A stretch of DNA of 57,290 nucleotides from Spirochaetota bacterium (lineage in GTDB: Bacteria > Spirochaetota > Spirochaetia > Treponematales > UBA12059), in the NCBI GenBank assembly GCA_026398615.1, contig JAPLSN010000020.1, positions 1-57,290 on the forward strand, given 5' to 3'. Below, in pieces: positions 34,819-43,502 of the stretch. Every line of letters starts with the position of its first letter. Positions within the stretch are counted from its first letter, which is position 1. The position numbers and the translations under genes were made by a program. A model generated the notes under the pieces. It was not told where the DNA came from and did no database searches. It saw only the letters and a program-made list of their open reading frames with translations.

Positions 34819-35730
34819 ATGCGCCTGCCGTCCCTTCCCCGAGACGCGCGGACCCAGGCCGCGGGCGTCGCGTTCGCCGCCGTCTCGGCGACGGGCTTCG
34901 CGACCCTCGGCCTCTTCGCCAAGCTCATCTACTCCCGGGGCTTCACGGTCCTCCAGGCCCTCTCCTGGCGCTTCACCGTCGCCGCGGCCGCGTTATGGAT
35001 CTACCTCGCAGTATCGGGAACCCTGCGCATCCGTGCCGGGAAGACGCGTCGGCTCCTGCTCCTCGGGATCTTCGGTTTCGCCCCGCAGGCGGGGCTCTTC
35101 TTCGCCACGGTGCGCATTCTCGACCCCGGGATCGCTTCCCTCCTCCTCTACCTCTACCCGAGTTTCGTGATCCTGCTGTCGCTCGTGTTCCTGCGCAGGA
35201 AACCGACGGGTCTGCAGCTGGTCGCGCTGGGCCTGAGCCTTTCGGGCTGCGCGCTGACGCTCTGGAAGTCGGGCAGCTATCCGCCGCTCGGCCTCGCGCT
35301 CGGCGTACTGGTCGCACTGTCCTACGGCGGCTACCTCGTGGTCGGCGAAAAGGCGCTCGAGGGCGCCGACCCGATCTACGCGACCGCCGTAATCATGGCC
35401 GTTTCCGCGGCCATCTACTGGATAGCCGCCATCGCGGTCGACGGGCCCGCCGTGCCGACGGACGGCACGGTCATCCTGGGCATCGCCGGCGTCGCCTTCG
35501 CAGCCTCCATCCTGCCGATCGTCACCCTGTTCGCGTCCATCAAGCGCATCGGCGCGTCGGAAGCCAGCCTCGTGTCGACGGTGGAACCGGTGCTCACGGT
35601 GGCGCTCTCGGCCCTCATCATCGGAGAGCGCCTGGGCGCGGCCCAGGCGGCGGGGGGCGTTCTCATCGTGGCGGCGGTCGTCGTCATGAACCTGAAAACC
35701 CCGAACCCCCCGGCGGGGAAGGGCGCATGA
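34819..35730 (+). CDS. EamA-family (DMT superfamily) transporter
   Basis: The protein has 303 residues with ten predicted transmembrane helices in two EamA repeats. Examples are FAAVSATGFATLGLFAKLIY in helix 1 and LGLALGVLVALSYGGYLVVG in helix 6. The first repeat ends in VFLRRKPTGLQLVALGLSLS and the second in SLVSTVEPVLTVALSALIIG, the family's usual repeat-ending motifs. It is an inner-membrane exporter of amino acids, nucleotides or other metabolites; the substrate cannot be read. Its stop overlaps the uxuA start by 4 bp. Confidence 0.88.
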   Translation: MRLPSLPRDARTQAAGVAFAAVSATGFATLGLFAKLIYSRGFTVLQALSWRFTVAAAALWIYLAVSGTLRIRAGKTRRLLLLGIFGFAPQAGLFFATVRILDPGIASLLLYLYPSFVILLSLVFLRRKPTGLQLVALGLSLSGCALTLWKSGSYPPLGLALGVLVALSYGGYLVVGEKALEGADPIYATAVIMAVSAAIYWIAAIAVDGPAVPTDGTVILGIAGVAFAASILPIVTLFASIKRIGASEASLVSTVEPVLTVALSALIIGERLGAAQAAGGVLIVAAVVVMNLKTPNPPAGKGA

Positions 35731-36851
35731 ACCTCGTCTTCCGGTGGTTCGGGGATTCCGATCCGGCAACCCTCGGGAAGATCAGGCAGATTCCCGCGAT
35801 GAAGGGGATCGTATCCGCGTTGTACGATTTCGAACCCGGGGTTCCCTGGCCGGTCGCGGCCGTCGCGGCGCTCAGGGAGAGGATCGAGGCGGAAGGGCTG
35901 GAGTTTCGCGTCGTCGAGTCGGTACCGGTCCACGAGGACGTGAAGCTCGGTTCATCCGGACGCGACGCCCGCATCGAAGCCTTCATCGCAAGCCTGCGCG
36001 CCATCGGGTCGGCGCTCGGATCCCCCGCGGGGGGGCCTGACGACGGCCGGCCGCCCGTGGTGACCTACAACTTCATGCCCGCCTTCGACTGGCTCCGGAC
36101 GGAGTTGCGCTCGCCCAACCCCGACGGATCGACATCGCTGTACTACGACCACGACCGCGTCGAGTCGGTCGATCCGCTGGTGGAAACCCTCGACCTCCCC
36201 GGTTGGCTCGGACGGAGGGGAATGGACGGGCAGGCGCGGCTCGTCGCCCGGTACCGCGAACTCGGCGAGGCTGAACTCTGGCGGAACTACGAGTACTTCC
36301 TCCGCGCGGTCGTACCGGCTGCCGTCCGGGCGGGTGTCGTCCTCGCCGTGCACCCGGACGATCCGCCATGGCCGGTTTTCGGCATACCGAGGATCGTGAC
36401 GGGGGCCCAGGCCCTCAGGCGGATCGCCGGAATCGATCCCGAGCCCGCGAACGGCTTCTGCTTCTGCGCCGGGACCTTCGGTTCGTCAGAAGACAACGAC
36501 GTGGTCGGGATGGCGGGGGAATTCGCGCAACGGATCGCTTTCGCCCACCTGCGCAACGTGCGGCGCACGGGGGACCGGAGTTTCGCGGAGACCGCGCACT
36601 GGACGGGTGCAGGCAGCCTCGACATGGCGGCCATCGTCACCGCGCTCGTCGAAGGCGGCTTCGACGGACCGGTGCGGCCAGACCACGGCCGGATGATCTG
36701 GGGCGAGGAAGGCATGCCCGGCTACGGTCTCTTCGACAGGGCGCTCGGAAGCCAGTACCTGCTCGGGCTCTTCGAACAGGCGGAAAGAAAAACCCCGCAG
36801 GGATCACCGCGCAGGGAATCGCCGCAGAAGCGCGGGGAAAAAAGTCGATGA
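35727..36851 (+). CDS. uxuA: Mannonate dehydratase, with repeat-derived tail
   Basis: The protein has 374 residues. ATG overlaps the transporter stop (ATGA). UxuA dehydrates D-mannonate to 2-keto-3-deoxygluconate in hexuronate catabolism. RWFGDSDPATLGKIRQIP, VVESVPVHEDVKLG, PVVTYNFMPAFDWLRTEL, LAVHPDDPPWPVFGIPRIV, FCAGTFGSSEDNDV and GFDGPVRPDHGRMIWGEE are conserved, including metal-binding His and Cys. The protein is somewhat shorter than E. coli UxuA. After about residue 350 the tail (ERKTPQGSPRRESPQKRGEK) is encoded by an imperfect CCGCAGGGA-type repeat, as seen for RNase HII. The other uxu or kdg genes are not in the window. Confidence 0.9.
   Translation: MNLVFRWFGDSDPATLGKIRQIPAMKGIVSALYDFEPGVPWPVAAVAALRERIEAEGLEFRVVESVPVHEDVKLGSSGRDARIEAFIASLRAIGSALGSPAGGPDDGRPPVVTYNFMPAFDWLRTELRSPNPDGSTSLYYDHDRVESVDPLVETLDLPGWLGRRGMDGQARLVARYRELGEAELWRNYEYFLRAVVPAAVRAGVVLAVHPDDPPWPVFGIPRIVTGAQALRRIAGIDPEPANGFCFCAGTFGSSEDNDVVGMAGEFAQRIAFAHLRNVRRTGDRSFAETAHWTGAGSLDMAAIVTALVEGGFDGPVRPDHGRMIWGEEGMPGYGLFDRALGSQYLLGLFEQAERKTPQGSPRRESPQKRGEKSR
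36795..36838 (+). repeat. Decorated imperfect repeat at the uxuA 3' end
   Basis: Imperfect units of about 9-12 bp built on CCGCAGGGA, CCGCGCAGGGA and CCGCAGAAG run to GCGCGGGG. They are translated as the last residues of UxuA. The purine-rich periodic design resembles the repeats at 4533 and 23155, though the core sequence differs. Confidence 0.4.
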
Positions 36852-36940
36852 GAAATCATATTGCCCGGGCATGCATCTGAATGGATGAAAATTCCGCCTT
36901 GTTTCGATACTCTGTCCCGACAATGGGCTGAGTTCGGCTC

Positions 36941-36991
36941 CTTGTCCGTCGGGAGCCGTCGCCTCGCAAAGGCCAGCAGAGTCCGGACAAG
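36941..36991. promoter_or_regulatory. Inverted repeat upstream of the sugar-sensing operon
   Basis: CTTGTCCG (36941-36948) and its reverse complement CGGACAAG (36984-36991) flank 35 bases. The right arm overlaps an 8-bp perfect palindrome, GTCCGGAC (36981-36988). It ends 5 bases before the -10 box of the operon and could bind a dimeric regulator such as the operon's AraC-type response regulator. Confidence 0.35.
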
Positions 36992-36993
36992 CA

Positions 36994-37002
36994 TGCTATA
37001 AT
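36994..37002 (+). promoter_or_regulatory. Extended -10 promoter directly before the ATG (leaderless)
   Basis: TGC followed by a perfect TATAAT (36997-37002) forms an extended -10 element, with the ATG at 37012 nine bases beyond. No good -35 hexamer lies at 16-18 bp, as expected for an extended -10 or activator-dependent promoter. Confidence 0.6.
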
Positions 37003-37011
37003 TCCGATGGC

Positions 37012-37998
37012 ATGAAAAGGGCGGCCTGGATCCTGACAGTCGTATTTGGACTCGCCTTTCTCGGCGCCACCCTTCTGAACGCCGATCTCATCGGCAAGAG
37101 CCGCGAAGCTCTCGCAAGCGGCGTGCTCAGGGACAAATCATCCATTCCCCCGGCCCGATATCATTTGATCGTGGTCATACCGGACAGCGACGATTCTTTT
37201 TTTCGGGGCCTTCTGAAAGGAATAAATGACGGCGCCGCCGAGGTTGACGCTGCCGTGCAGATTTTCAGCTACCCCGGCGCGACACCGGCAGAGGCCGAAC
37301 GATATTTCGAATTATCCCTCAAAGCCCGGGTTGACGGCCTCATCATGTATATACCGCGCAACGACAGCGTCGCCGGAAGGGCTGAACGCGCGGCAAGAAA
37401 CGGCGTGGTCTTCGTTCCGGTGGGAACGGACGCCCCCCTCGGGACTTCCTCCGGTTTCATCGGTTCAAGCTCCCTGGAGCAGGGTCTGAAGGGCGGATCC
37501 ATCATCTGCGCAAGCCTGGGCTCCTCCGCGCGGATCGGCGTCATCCTGCCCGCTACCAGCTCCGGCGACCCGCAGGCCGAGCTTCTGTATCGCGGCATCG
37601 CCACCGCTCTCCGGACCTATCCAGGCTCCGCCATATCGGGTCTGATCCGCTCCCGAACGGGCGTTCTTTCGGGCGAGGAGGCTGCCGCCGCGATGTTCCG
37701 CTCTTATCCCTCGATCAACGCGCTTTTCTGCTCCACCGTGCGGGATACGATCGGAGCCGCCCAGGTCGTCGTGGAACTGAACAAGGTGGGCAAGGTGCTG
37801 ATCGTCGGTGTGGACGAAACCCCGGAAATCCTGCGCTACATAGATAAAGGCGTCATCGCCGCGACGATCGTCCGCAATTCACACTGGATCGGCATGGAAG
37901 CCGTTCGCGCCTATTACCGCGCAAAAGCCGGCCAGAAGGGGCTGGCGGCGCGGGAGGCCGGCTTCGTGGTCAGAACCGCAAAAGGAGTGGAGCCGTGA
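37012..37998 (+). CDS. Sugar-binding periplasmic protein, likely the sensor partner of the adjacent kinase
   Basis: The protein has 328 residues. The N-terminus (ILTVVFGLAFLGATLLNA) is an uncleaved anchor or signal peptide without a lipobox. The rest is a type 1 periplasmic-binding fold of the ribose/xylose group: YHLIVVIPDSDDSFFRGLLK, FELSLKARVDGLIMYIPRND, VFVPVGTDAP, VLIVGVDETPEILRYIDKG. Its stop overlaps the kinase start (GTGA). Comparable binding proteins paired with LytS/YesN-type kinases (for example XylFII in clostridia) sense sugar rather than transport it, and that role is inferred here. The ligand is unknown but is probably a monosaccharide. Confidence 0.8.
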   Translation: MKRAAWILTVVFGLAFLGATLLNADLIGKSREALASGVLRDKSSIPPARYHLIVVIPDSDDSFFRGLLKGINDGAAEVDAAVQIFSYPGATPAEAERYFELSLKARVDGLIMYIPRNDSVAGRAERAARNGVVFVPVGTDAPLGTSSGFIGSSSLEQGLKGGSIICASLGSSARIGVILPATSSGDPQAELLYRGIATALRTYPGSAISGLIRSRTGVLSGEEAAAAMFRSYPSINALFCSTVRDTIGAAQVVVELNKVGKVLIVGVDETPEILRYIDKGVIAATIVRNSHWIGMEAVRAYYRAKAGQKGLAAREAGFVVRTAKGVEP

Positions 37999-39467
37999 TC
38001 CTGGGAACGGTTCGGGCCAAGATCATCGCCAATACGACGCTCATACTCCTCATCATCGCGCTGGCCACCCTCTATACCGGGCTCGCTTCCTCCGAGCTGG
38101 CGCGCAGCGTGGCGATACTGTTCCGGAACAACCTGCTCACGGAAAATATCAGCAAGATCCTTGACCAGACGGAAACGGGCCTGACCGGCTACCTGACCAC
38201 AAAAAGCTCGGACGCTCTCAAGGACTACATCATGTATTCCACACGACTCGCCGAGGAGGCCAGGAATCTCAACCGGGAAATCAGGGCCGATGATTCCCTC
38301 CTCCTGCAGCGCGACCTGGCCGGCCTTATCGATTCCTACCTGCGGGACACGGAGGCCAGCGTGACGGCCAAGCGCGGCCGCGACGTGGAAGCCTATACGA
38401 TGTACTACGAAAGCTCGGAGCGGGCCGCCGAGCTCTCGCGTTTCCTGATCGGACGCATGGAAGAGATATTCATGAGCGGTTCCCTCAAGGCCTTCTCGGC
38501 CTTCAATTCGCGTATTCCCGCGGTACTCGCATCCAATGCCGTTCTCGTCCTGGCCGCGGCCCTCATGAGCTTCATGCTACTCGTGCGCTACTCCTACAAG
38601 CTTACGAGCCCCCTTTCCCGCCTGGCGGAGGCGGCCCGGGCGGTAGGCCGGGGCGAATACGATCACGCCCTGCCGCGGCCCGAATCGCGCGATGAAATAG
38701 CCACCACGACCGCCGCCTTTTCCAGCATGCAGAAAAGCATCAAGGAGGCCTTCGAGGAGCTGAAATCCAAGTCAGAGGTCGAAAAGCGTCTCATGGAAGA
38801 ACGGCTCCACGTCCTGGACATGGATCACAAGCTCAAGAACGCCGAACTTCTGGCCCTGCAGACCCAGATCAACCCGCATTTCCTTTTCAATACCCTTTCC
38901 GCCGGCATGCAGCTCGCGCTGGCCGAGGGCGCCGACAGGACGGGCGATTTTCTGGAAAATCTCGCCGCCTTCATCCGATATGTCCTGAAGCCGCCGTCAC
39001 GGCTTGTCCGGATTTCCGATGAAATCGAATGCGTCGAACGCTACATCTGGCTTCTGCGCCTGCGCTTCAGGGAACGCTTCGGTTTCGAGGTGAGCGCCGA
39101 CAAGGAAATCATGGAAGTAGAAATTCCCGCCTTGATGCTCCAGCCACTCGTGGAAAACGCGGTTGCCCACGGCCTGCGCGACAGGGAAGAAGGCGGTCGG
39201 GTGCTCGTGAGCGCGCGGCGGATCGACGGAGAGGCGGTGCTTTCCGTGGAAGACACGGGCGAGGGCATGAGCGCGGAAGAGATCGAACGGATCCTTCGCG
39301 AAGGTTCCGAGAACGAAAGCCTGCAAGGGGCGGGCATCGGGCTGCGCAACGTGATCCGCAGACTGTCCCTGGTGACGGGCGGCAGGGGCCGCATCGAGAT
39401 CGAAAGTTCACCGGGAAAGGGGACGGCCGTCCGCATCCATCTGCCTGTCGGGGATGAGACAAGATGA
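37995..39467 (+). CDS. LytS/YesM-type sensor histidine kinase
   Basis: The protein has 490 residues. Two transmembrane helices (about 10-30 and 176-197) bracket a helical periplasmic domain of about 145 residues with no recognisable Cache fold. A HAMP domain (about 199-252, SPLSRLAEAARAVGRGEYDH) and coiled coil follow. The His_kinase domain has H295 in QINPHFLFNTLSAG. The ATPase has the N-box PALMLQPLVENAVAHGL and the G-box DTGEGMS and GIGLRNVIRRL. It autophosphorylates in response to a periplasmic cue, presumably delivered by the binding protein encoded just upstream, and phosphorylates the response regulator encoded downstream. ATGA and GTGA overlaps on both sides imply one transcript. Confidence 0.9.
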   Translation: MILGTVRAKIIANTTLILLIIALATLYTGLASSELARSVAILFRNNLLTENISKILDQTETGLTGYLTTKSSDALKDYIMYSTRLAEEARNLNREIRADDSLLLQRDLAGLIDSYLRDTEASVTAKRGRDVEAYTMYYESSERAAELSRFLIGRMEEIFMSGSLKAFSAFNSRIPAVLASNAVLVLAAALMSFMLLVRYSYKLTSPLSRLAEAARAVGRGEYDHALPRPESRDEIATTTAAFSSMQKSIKEAFEELKSKSEVEKRLMEERLHVLDMDHKLKNAELLALQTQINPHFLFNTLSAGMQLALAEGADRTGDFLENLAAFIRYVLKPPSRLVRISDEIECVERYIWLLRLRFRERFGFEVSADKEIMEVEIPALMLQPLVENAVAHGLRDREEGGRVLVSARRIDGEAVLSVEDTGEGMSAEEIERILREGSENESLQGAGIGLRNVIRRLSLVTGGRGRIEIESSPGKGTAVRIHLPVGDETR

Positions 39468-41068
39468 GACGAATCCTGGTGGCGGATGACGAGCGTCCCA
39501 TCGTGGAGAGCATATTTCAAATCGTTCGCCGCGATCTGGGGGCGGAGTTCGAGATCGCCGGCTCGGCATCCACGGGAAGGGAAGCCATAGAGCTGGCCTC
39601 GGAGCTCTCGCCCGACATCATACTCATGGATGTCCGCATGCCGGGAATTTCCGGCCTGGACGCGATTCGCGAAATCAAGCAAAGGGGATTGGGCTCGGCC
39701 TTCATCCTGGTAACCGCATACGAGCGTTTCGACATCGCCAGGGAGGCCGTCCGGCTTGGCGTCCTTGACTATCTGCTCAAGCCGGTTTCCCGGGATCAGC
39801 TGACCCGGACGCTGAGGGCGACCGCCGAATTCCTGGACCGGAAAAGCGAGCTTGAGCGAAAGGACATAGAACATCGCGAAGGCGAGGAGAGAATGCGCGA
39901 TTCCGTGGAGGTGGCCTTCCTGCATGGCGTCATGCTGGGCGAACGCTTTGGCCGGGATATTGAACGATACAAGATGGCACTGGGCATTGGGCAGGATTTC
40001 GCCCTCGTCATGGCCGTCTCTTTTTCACCTCCTCCAGGCTCACCCAATCCCGATGCCGAATCGCTGGCCGTTCATCAAAAGTTGCGCGACGCCCTGCACT
40101 ATAAGACCCTGGCCTTTGCCGGACCGATGGTCGGCGGCTGCTTCCTCGCCCTCCTCCCGCTCAAGACCCGGGGCGAAACGGAAGCCGCCGTCCAGGAACT
40201 GGGCGAGACGGTTTGTCAGGCCCTGCCCAGGGAGTGGGCTCAAGGTTTCCTCAAACTGGGTTTTGGCTCCGCCCAGCCGATTGCCGACTCGCACCTTTCA
40301 TGGTCCCAGGCCCTGGGCGAACTCTTGCGCAGGAGCTTCCGGGCGTCGGCCGGGGAGCCATGCTCCACGGGCCGATCCCGCGAGGCTGCAGCGCAGGAAA
40401 CAGACCGGAATCCCTTCGACGACGAGGAACTTTTCCTTGATGAACTGATCCAGGGTTCCGTGGGAAAGGCGGGCTTCTGTCTTGACCGCATCATTGAAAA
40501 TGCCGGCGGCCCGGATCCCGTGCCGCAATCCCTGCGCTATCGTGTCATCGCGCTTTTCGGTGCCGCGTATCGCCGGCTTTCCCGCAGGGGTTTCCTGGCC
40601 TCGAGCGACGCCCTTTCCATGTTCGATCTGGATGATATCAGGGCGGCGGAAGAGGTCACGGTCTTTGCCCTCGCCGTGCATGCCCGCTTTTCGGTGCTTG
40701 CAAGTCTGGCGAAAAAAAGGCCTCGCTGGTCTCCTCTTGTGGCAAAGGCAATGACCTTCATCCAGGAGAATTATCGCAGGCAAACGAGCCTGGAGCTCGC
40801 GGCCGACGCCGTGGGGATATCGCCCAACCGGCTTTCACGCCTCGTCGTCGAGGAAACCGGAAGAGGCTTTTCAGACCTCCTGATCGATTACCGCATCGAA
40901 AAGGCAAAGGAAATGCTTGCCCGGCCCGATGCCAGCATCAAACAGGTGAGCGCCTCCTGCGGATATCCCGACCCCAACTATTTCGCGCGTCTTTTCAAGA
41001 AAGTAACGGGATTTACGCCGTCTTCGTTCTCTTTCGGAGCCGCGGAGGCCAACGATGAGGAACAATGA
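39464..41068 (+). CDS. YesN/AraC-type response regulator
   Basis: The protein has 534 residues. The receiver domain (1-125) has the acidic pair in RRILVADDERPIV, phospho-acceptor D56 in IILMDVRMPGISG and K106 in LDYLLKPVSR. A large, variable middle region of about 300 residues follows. The C-terminal AraC helix-turn-helix pair (about 430-525) contains KAMTFIQENYRRQTSLELAA, GISPNRLSRLVVEETGRGFS and SASCGYPDPNYFARLFKKVT. It probably activates the downstream chvE-mmsAB genes when its cognate kinase is stimulated. Position and protein type both fit YesN. Confidence 0.92.
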   Translation: MRRILVADDERPIVESIFQIVRRDLGAEFEIAGSASTGREAIELASELSPDIILMDVRMPGISGLDAIREIKQRGLGSAFILVTAYERFDIAREAVRLGVLDYLLKPVSRDQLTRTLRATAEFLDRKSELERKDIEHREGEERMRDSVEVAFLHGVMLGERFGRDIERYKMALGIGQDFALVMAVSFSPPPGSPNPDAESLAVHQKLRDALHYKTLAFAGPMVGGCFLALLPLKTRGETEAAVQELGETVCQALPREWAQGFLKLGFGSAQPIADSHLSWSQALGELLRRSFRASAGEPCSTGRSREAAAQETDRNPFDDEELFLDELIQGSVGKAGFCLDRIIENAGGPDPVPQSLRYRVIALFGAAYRRLSRRGFLASSDALSMFDLDDIRAAEEVTVFALAVHARFSVLASLAKKRPRWSPLVAKAMTFIQENYRRQTSLELAADAVGISPNRLSRLVVEETGRGFSDLLIDYRIEKAKEMLARPDASIKQVSASCGYPDPNYFARLFKKVTGFTPSSFSFGAAEANDEEQ

Positions 41069-42116
41069 AAGTCATGCAAAGCGGATTCTTCCCGGAATTG
41101 CGGTGCCGCTGTCGATCCTTGTCCTGACCGCGGGGCTGGGCGCCTGTCTTCCCGGAAAGCACCATGCCGAACCGGGGAAGGCGCCCGTGATCGGCTTTTC
41201 CATGGATTCGCTCGTCGTCGAACGCTGGCAGCGCGATATCGAGGTATTCAGCCGATCGGCGAAAGATCTGGGCGCCGAATTGCTACTCAGGGTCGCGGAC
41301 CAGGACCCCGTGGTCCAGGAGAGCCAGATCCGCGAACTCATGGAAAAAGGCATCGATGTTCTTGTCGTCGTGCCGAACGACGCGGACAGGCTTACCGCGA
41401 TCGTATCCGAGGTCAAGGCAAGGGGTATTCCCGTCCTGAGCTATGACCGCCTGGTTCGCCGGGCCCTTGTTGACCTGTATATTTCCTTTGACAACGAAAA
41501 GGTCGGCAGTCTCATGGCCGAGGCTATTTCCCGGGCCGTTCCATCGGGGGGCTACGTGATCATCAACGGCGCGAAAAACGATAATAACGCCCTCATGCTC
41601 AATGTCGGCATACATGAGATCCTCGATCCGCACATCGCTTCCGGCGCCATACGGATCGTTTCGGAAATCTGGCCGCAGTTCTGGGACAGCGACGAGGTCA
41701 AGTCCGATCTGGAGTCGGTCATAGCCGGAGACAGGGGAATAGACGCCGTCATCGCGGGCAACGATATGCTGGCGGAAGCCGCGATCAATGTCCTGTCGGA
41801 AAACCGCCTCATGGGAACGGTGAAGGTTTCGGGCCAGGATGCCGACCTCGCGGCCTGCCAGCGAATAGCGGAAGGCACGCAATTCGTCACCATCTATAAA
41901 CCGATCGATCGCCTCGCTCTCAAGGCAGCGGGCTTCGCCGTCATGCTGGCAAAGGGGGAGAAAATCGAGACCGATGCCCTGATCGATGACGGAAAGGGCA
42001 AGGTGCCCTATGTCAGGCTGGAACCCATACTCGTGACCAGGGAGAGCCTGGAGGCGACGGTAATAAAGGATGGCTTTCATGCGGCAGCCGATATCTACAG
42101 AAACCTGCGTCCCTGA
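41055..42116 (+). CDS. Lipoprotein sugar-binding protein (XylF/ChvE-like)
   Basis: The protein has 353 residues, and its start overlaps the response-regulator gene by 14 bp. The N-terminus has a signal peptide with lipobox LGAC. The mature part is a type 1 sugar-binding fold similar to XylF/ChvE: GFSMDSLVVERWQRDIEVF, IDVLVVVPNDADRLTAIV, VLSYDRLVRRALVDLYISFD, YVIINGAKNDNNALM, IAGNDMLAEAAINVL, VSGQDADLAACQRIAEG. It could be an alternative binding protein for the importer or a second sensory input to the kinase. It is distinct from the ChvE-like protein that follows. Confidence 0.85.
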   Translation: MRNNESHAKRILPGIAVPLSILVLTAGLGACLPGKHHAEPGKAPVIGFSMDSLVVERWQRDIEVFSRSAKDLGAELLLRVADQDPVVQESQIRELMEKGIDVLVVVPNDADRLTAIVSEVKARGIPVLSYDRLVRRALVDLYISFDNEKVGSLMAEAISRAVPSGGYVIINGAKNDNNALMLNVGIHEILDPHIASGAIRIVSEIWPQFWDSDEVKSDLESVIAGDRGIDAVIAGNDMLAEAAINVLSENRLMGTVKVSGQDADLAACQRIAEGTQFVTIYKPIDRLALKAAGFAVMLAKGEKIETDALIDDGKGKVPYVRLEPILVTRESLEATVIKDGFHAAADIYRNLRP

Positions 42117-42260
42117 TCGCCGCTTCTGGACTTTTCCCCCCGTCATGATATCGCCATTGTGCTAGGCGGCCTTCATCCACCTCCCCGGATATCCTGAGTG
42201 CGGTCTTTCGCATGATCTTTCCTGATGACCGCTTGAACAACGAGGGAGACACTGTAAGCG

Positions 42261-42277
42261 AGCGGCGATATGCCGCT
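42261..42277. promoter_or_regulatory. Short hairpin/palindrome in the chvE leader region
   Basis: AGCGGC (42261-42266) pairs with GCCGCT (42272-42277) around GATAT. It lies in the 204-bp gap before chvE. It may be an operator or a leader hairpin; I could not identify a convincing -35/-10 pair in this gap. Confidence 0.3.
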
Positions 42278-42320
42278 TGCGGCCGTATGTCCGCTCCATT
42301 TATTCCCAGGAGGCTATTGA

Positions 42321-43403
42321 ATGAAACGTCTGTACGCTGTTCTTTTCACGCTTCTTCTTCTGACGGTTCTTGGAACCACGGCCTTTGCCCAGACCCAGGT
42401 CGGCATCGTGCTCCCCACGAAAGATGAACCCAGATGGATCCAGGATCAGACCAGGTTCCTGGATGCTCTCAAGACAGCCGGCATCAGCGCAGAGGTGCTC
42501 TTCAGCCAGGGCGATTCCGCGAAGGAAAAAGCCAACGTTGAAACCCTCATTACCAAGGGCATCAAAGTCCTCATTATCTGCCCCCAGGATGGGACCGCAG
42601 CCGCAGCAGCGGCCGACGAAGCCCGCAAAGCCGGCGTCAAGGTGATTTCCTATGACCGCCTGATTCGCGACACCGCTTCCGTCGATTACTACGTCACCTT
42701 CGACTCCGTGCAGGTCGGCGCCGCCTGGGGCAACTACCTGGTAAGCAAGGCCGCCGGAAAGGGCAACAACCTCTATCTCTATGCCGGCGCCGCTTCCGAC
42801 AACAACGCCTTCCTCTTCTTCCAGGGCGCATGGTCCATTCTCCAGCCCAAGATCGCCGACGGCACCTTCATCGTGCGCAACTCCAACAAGGCCGTCGCCC
42901 TCATGAAGAAGGCCGCCCTCACCCGCGATGATCAGGCGAGCATCATCGGTCAGGTCACCACCAACTGGAGCTTTTCCGACGCCAAGAACAAGGCCGAGGC
43001 CAACCTGACCTCCGCCAGCGCCGCCATGAAGGGCACCGTCTACATCTGCGCCCCGAATGACGGCACCGCCCGTTCGATCGCCGACACCTTTGCCGCCGAC
43101 AAACAGGTCAAGAAGTACTACATCACCGGACAGGACGCCGAAATCGCCTCCATCCAGTACATCATCGACGGCAAGCAGTCCATGACGGTCCTGAAAGATG
43201 TCCGCACCCTGGTCAGCGACGCGATCGCCGCGGCCGTGGCCTACATCAATGGAAGCGTTCCCGCCAAGACCGCGACCTACAACAACGGCAAGATCGAGGT
43301 TCCCGCCAAGCCGACCGCCATCATTACCGTCACCAAAGAGAACGTGAAGGCGACGATCGTGGATTCCGGATACTGGCCCGCCAGCAATTTCACCGGCTTC
43401 TGA
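42321..43403 (+). CDS. chvE: Multiple-monosaccharide ABC transporter, periplasmic binding protein
   Basis: The protein has 360 residues. AGGAGG precedes the ATG. A cleavable signal peptide ends at TAFAQ. ChvE/XylF-like segments are GIVLPTKDEPRWIQDQTRF, IKVLIICPQDGTAAAAAADE, VISYDRLIRDTASVDYYVTF, YLYAGAASDNNAFLFFQGAW and ITGQDAEIASIQYIIDGKQS. ChvE binds aldoses such as glucose, galactose, arabinose and xylose in the periplasm and delivers them to the MmsAB (GguAB) importer encoded downstream. The gene symbol reflects family similarity. A strong hairpin follows the gene, as is common after abundant binding-protein genes. Confidence 0.85.
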   Translation: MKRLYAVLFTLLLLTVLGTTAFAQTQVGIVLPTKDEPRWIQDQTRFLDALKTAGISAEVLFSQGDSAKEKANVETLITKGIKVLIICPQDGTAAAAAADEARKAGVKVISYDRLIRDTASVDYYVTFDSVQVGAAWGNYLVSKAAGKGNNLYLYAGAASDNNAFLFFQGAWSILQPKIADGTFIVRNSNKAVALMKKAALTRDDQASIIGQVTTNWSFSDAKNKAEANLTSASAAMKGTVYICAPNDGTARSIADTFAADKQVKKYYITGQDAEIASIQYIIDGKQSMTVLKDVRTLVSDAIAAAVAYINGSVPAKTATYNNGKIEVPAKPTAIITVTKENVKATIVDSGYWPASNFTGF

Positions 43404-43417
43404 TTCCGATCGGAATC
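43402..43417. repeat. 16-bp perfect palindrome after the chvE stop
   Basis: GATTCCGATCGGAATC is a perfect palindrome that includes the last two bases of the chvE stop codon. It could be an operator or part of an mRNA processing structure together with the hairpin that follows. Confidence 0.5.
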
Positions 43418-43426
43418 AGAGAGCAG

Positions 43427-43455
43427 GGCTAATGGCGGCGCGTCCGCCATTAGCC
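43427..43455 (+). terminator. Strong intercistronic hairpin between chvE and mmsA
   Basis: GGCTAATGGCGG (43427-43438) and CCGCCATTAGCC (43444-43455) form a 12-bp perfect stem with a 5-base loop, followed by TTATAATTA rather than a clear U-run. It probably protects the chvE message from 3' decay and partly terminates transcription, giving more binding protein than transporter. Confidence 0.6.
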
Positions 43456-43502
43456 TTATAATTATGTGCGAACATCCCGCATATTCTGGAGGCAGGGCCA
43501 TC

